Shown piece after piece: positions 12,470-13,577 of a stretch of DNA of 13,577 bases. Position 1 is the stretch's first letter; the number at the start of each line of letters is the position of its first letter. Location: NCBI GenBank assembly GCA_937890355.1, contig CALACW010000141.1, forward strand, positions 1-13,577, written 5' to 3'. Position numbers and translations under genes: made by a program. The DNA is from CALACW01 sp002431305. GTDB lineage: Bacteria > Bacillota > Clostridia > Oscillospirales > Acutalibacteraceae. A model generated the notes under the pieces. It was not told the origin of the DNA. It searched no databases and worked only from the letters and a program-made list of their open reading frames with translations.

Positions 12470-13577
12470 CCCCCAAAAGAAAGTCCGGCAAATACATTAT
12501 ATTCACGCCGTCGACATTTCCCGACGCAAATTCATCAAGCGTCAAAACATATTTCGGATAATTATCATTTATTTCAAGCAGATTTGCAATCTCACGTTCC
12601 GAGTTTTCGGGCAGATTTCTGCACACCTGCACGTATATTTTTTCGTCTCTTTTCGAGGCGATAAAATCAATTTTCTTCGTACCGAGTTTTCCGATATAAA
12701 CGTCATACCCTCTGCGTCTAAGCTCAAAATAAACGATATTTTCGAGCGCGGCGGCAAGCGATTTCGGATTAAAACCCATGATACAGTATTTTAACGATAC
12801 ATCGGCAAGATAGAATTTTTCCTGTGTTTTCAGCACGGATTTACCCTGCAAATCATATCTTTGACAGCGGTATATGACAAAGGCCTTTTCGAGCCATTCG
12901 AGATAATTATACACATTTTCGACAGACAGCGAACGCCCCTCGCTTTTTAAAAACTTTACTATCGCGTTCGCCGAAAAGGTCTTGCCGACATTCTCGACAA
13001 TATATCTTACAACGCGGTTAAATAAATCAAAATCCCTGATGCCGTTTCGTCTTGTAATGTCGTTGGTTATTACGGAATTATATATTCCCTCGACAATCAT
13101 ATACGCCGAATTTTCATCGAAATTTCCGAGCGCAACAATCGGGAAACCGCCCGTTCTTATATATTCGTTAAACAATTCTTTTTTATCAAGTCCGCTTGAC
13201 TTTTTAAAATCGATATATTCACTGAACGACAGCGTAAACACGGGAACAGAAACATACCGCCCCGTCAGGTAGGTCGAGATTTCGCCCGACATTAATTTTG
13301 AATTGGCTCCCGTTACGTAAATATCGGAGTTTGTATTCTCCAAAAGGCTGTTCACCGCCTTTTCCCATCCGTCGATTTCCTGAACCTCGTCCAAAAGGAG
13401 ATAGTATTTTTCGTCGTTTTTCATCAGCGATTTTATTGATTTGTGCATATCCCGGTCGGTCATGCCGTCGTCAAAATCCTCGGATGTATAGCGCATGCAT
13501 ATTATATTCTCCGCACTGACTCCGTCTGCGAGCAAATCATCCCTGAGCATTTCGAGAATCGTCGATTTTCCGCATCG
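12465..13577 (-). CDS. AAA ATPase with DUF4143 domain, N-terminus cut by window edge
   Basis: A cytoplasmic ATPase of the AAA_14/DUF4143 group, common as accessory genes in Clostridia and Bacteroidetes and of unknown function. The reading frame continues through the right edge: before the ATG at 13548-13550 it reads RCGKSTILE, the end of a P-loop, so that ATG is internal and the true start is outside. In the 370 visible residues, Walker B is LLLDEVQEI (60-68), followed by the arginine-containing segment GANSKLMSGEISTYLTGR. The C-terminal DUF4143 part has a restriction-endonuclease-like fold in known members; here YFELRRRGYDV and KIDFIA with YVQVC fit that core. Full proteins are about 380-430 residues, so roughly 25-35 are missing. 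It converges on the penicillin-binding protein gene. Confidence 0.9.
   Translation of the reverse strand, partial: RCGKSTILEMLRDDLLADGVSAENIICMRYTSEDFDDGMTDRDMHKSIKSLMKNDEKYYLLLDEVQEIDGWEKAVNSLLENTNSDIYVTGANSKLMSGEISTYLTGRYVSVPVFTLSFSEYIDFKKSSGLDKKELFNEYIRTGGFPIVALGNFDENSAYMIVEGIYNSVITNDITRRNGIRDFDLFNRVVRYIVENVGKTFSANAIVKFLKSEGRSLSVENVYNYLEWLEKAFVIYRCQRYDLQGKSVLKTQEKFYLADVSLKYCIMGFNPKSLAAALENIVYFELRRRGYDVYIGKLGTKKIDFIASKRDEKIYVQVCRNLPENSEREIANLLEINDNYPKYVLTLDEFASGNVDGVNIMYLPDFLLGE

Overview
The window looks like a chromosomal segment from an uncultured, low-to-mid-GC Gram-positive bacterium of the class Clostridia, probably a gut or rumen type. The signs are: strong AGGAGG-like ribosome binding sites; vegetative (sigma-A) promoters that match TTGACA-N17-TATAAT almost exactly; an encoded CCA on the tRNA; an extracellular M4 peptidase carrying a dockerin-type EF-hand pair; and a lipoprotein-anchored amino-acid binding protein. 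The genus cannot be told from the sequence.

Layout. 1-80: a copy of a short interspersed repeat with a perfect 19-bp palindrome. 81-968 (-): a LysR-type regulator, divergent from 1141-3771 (+), a secreted dockerin/thermolysin-like peptidase, and 3783-4175 (+), a PaaI-like hotdog thioesterase 11 bp downstream. The two predicted divergent promoters lie back to back around a symmetric T-N11-A (LysR-box) sequence, so the regulator probably controls itself and the peptidase. 4176-4755 has no protein gene. It holds a minus-strand gene for a rod-shaped structured RNA of about 240 nt (consensus promoter, long near-perfect stem, intrinsic terminator; 6S RNA is one possibility) and a MITE-like block with 12-bp terminal inverted repeats. 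4756-6171 (-): a GPH/MelB-type sugar-cation symporter with a good promoter and a LacI/CcpA-like palindrome upstream. 6172-6778 is also free of real protein genes: a second copy of the interspersed repeat and palindrome, then a 200-bp hairpin-rich unit bounded by a 22-bp duplication of the end of the adjacent tRNA-Arg(CCG). 6779-6855 (-): tRNA-Arg. 6931-8025 (-): the YchF/OLA1 ATPase. 8198-10624 (-): a complete polar amino-acid ABC importer, ordered binding lipoprotein, permease, ATPase, with a consensus promoter, an internal hairpin after the binding-protein gene, and a strong terminator. 10795-12411 (+): a class B penicillin-binding protein. 12465 to the right edge (-): an AAA ATPase with a DUF4143 domain, cut by the window edge inside its P-loop.

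How it fits together. Most of the protein genes are ordinary housekeeping or transport genes. The interesting material is in the non-coding parts: the structured RNA at 4278-4520, the tRNA-linked repeat unit at 6575-6796, the two-copy palindrome/repeat family, and the regulatory region between the LysR gene and the peptidase. No CRISPR array, transposase, phage gene or recognised defence system is visible.
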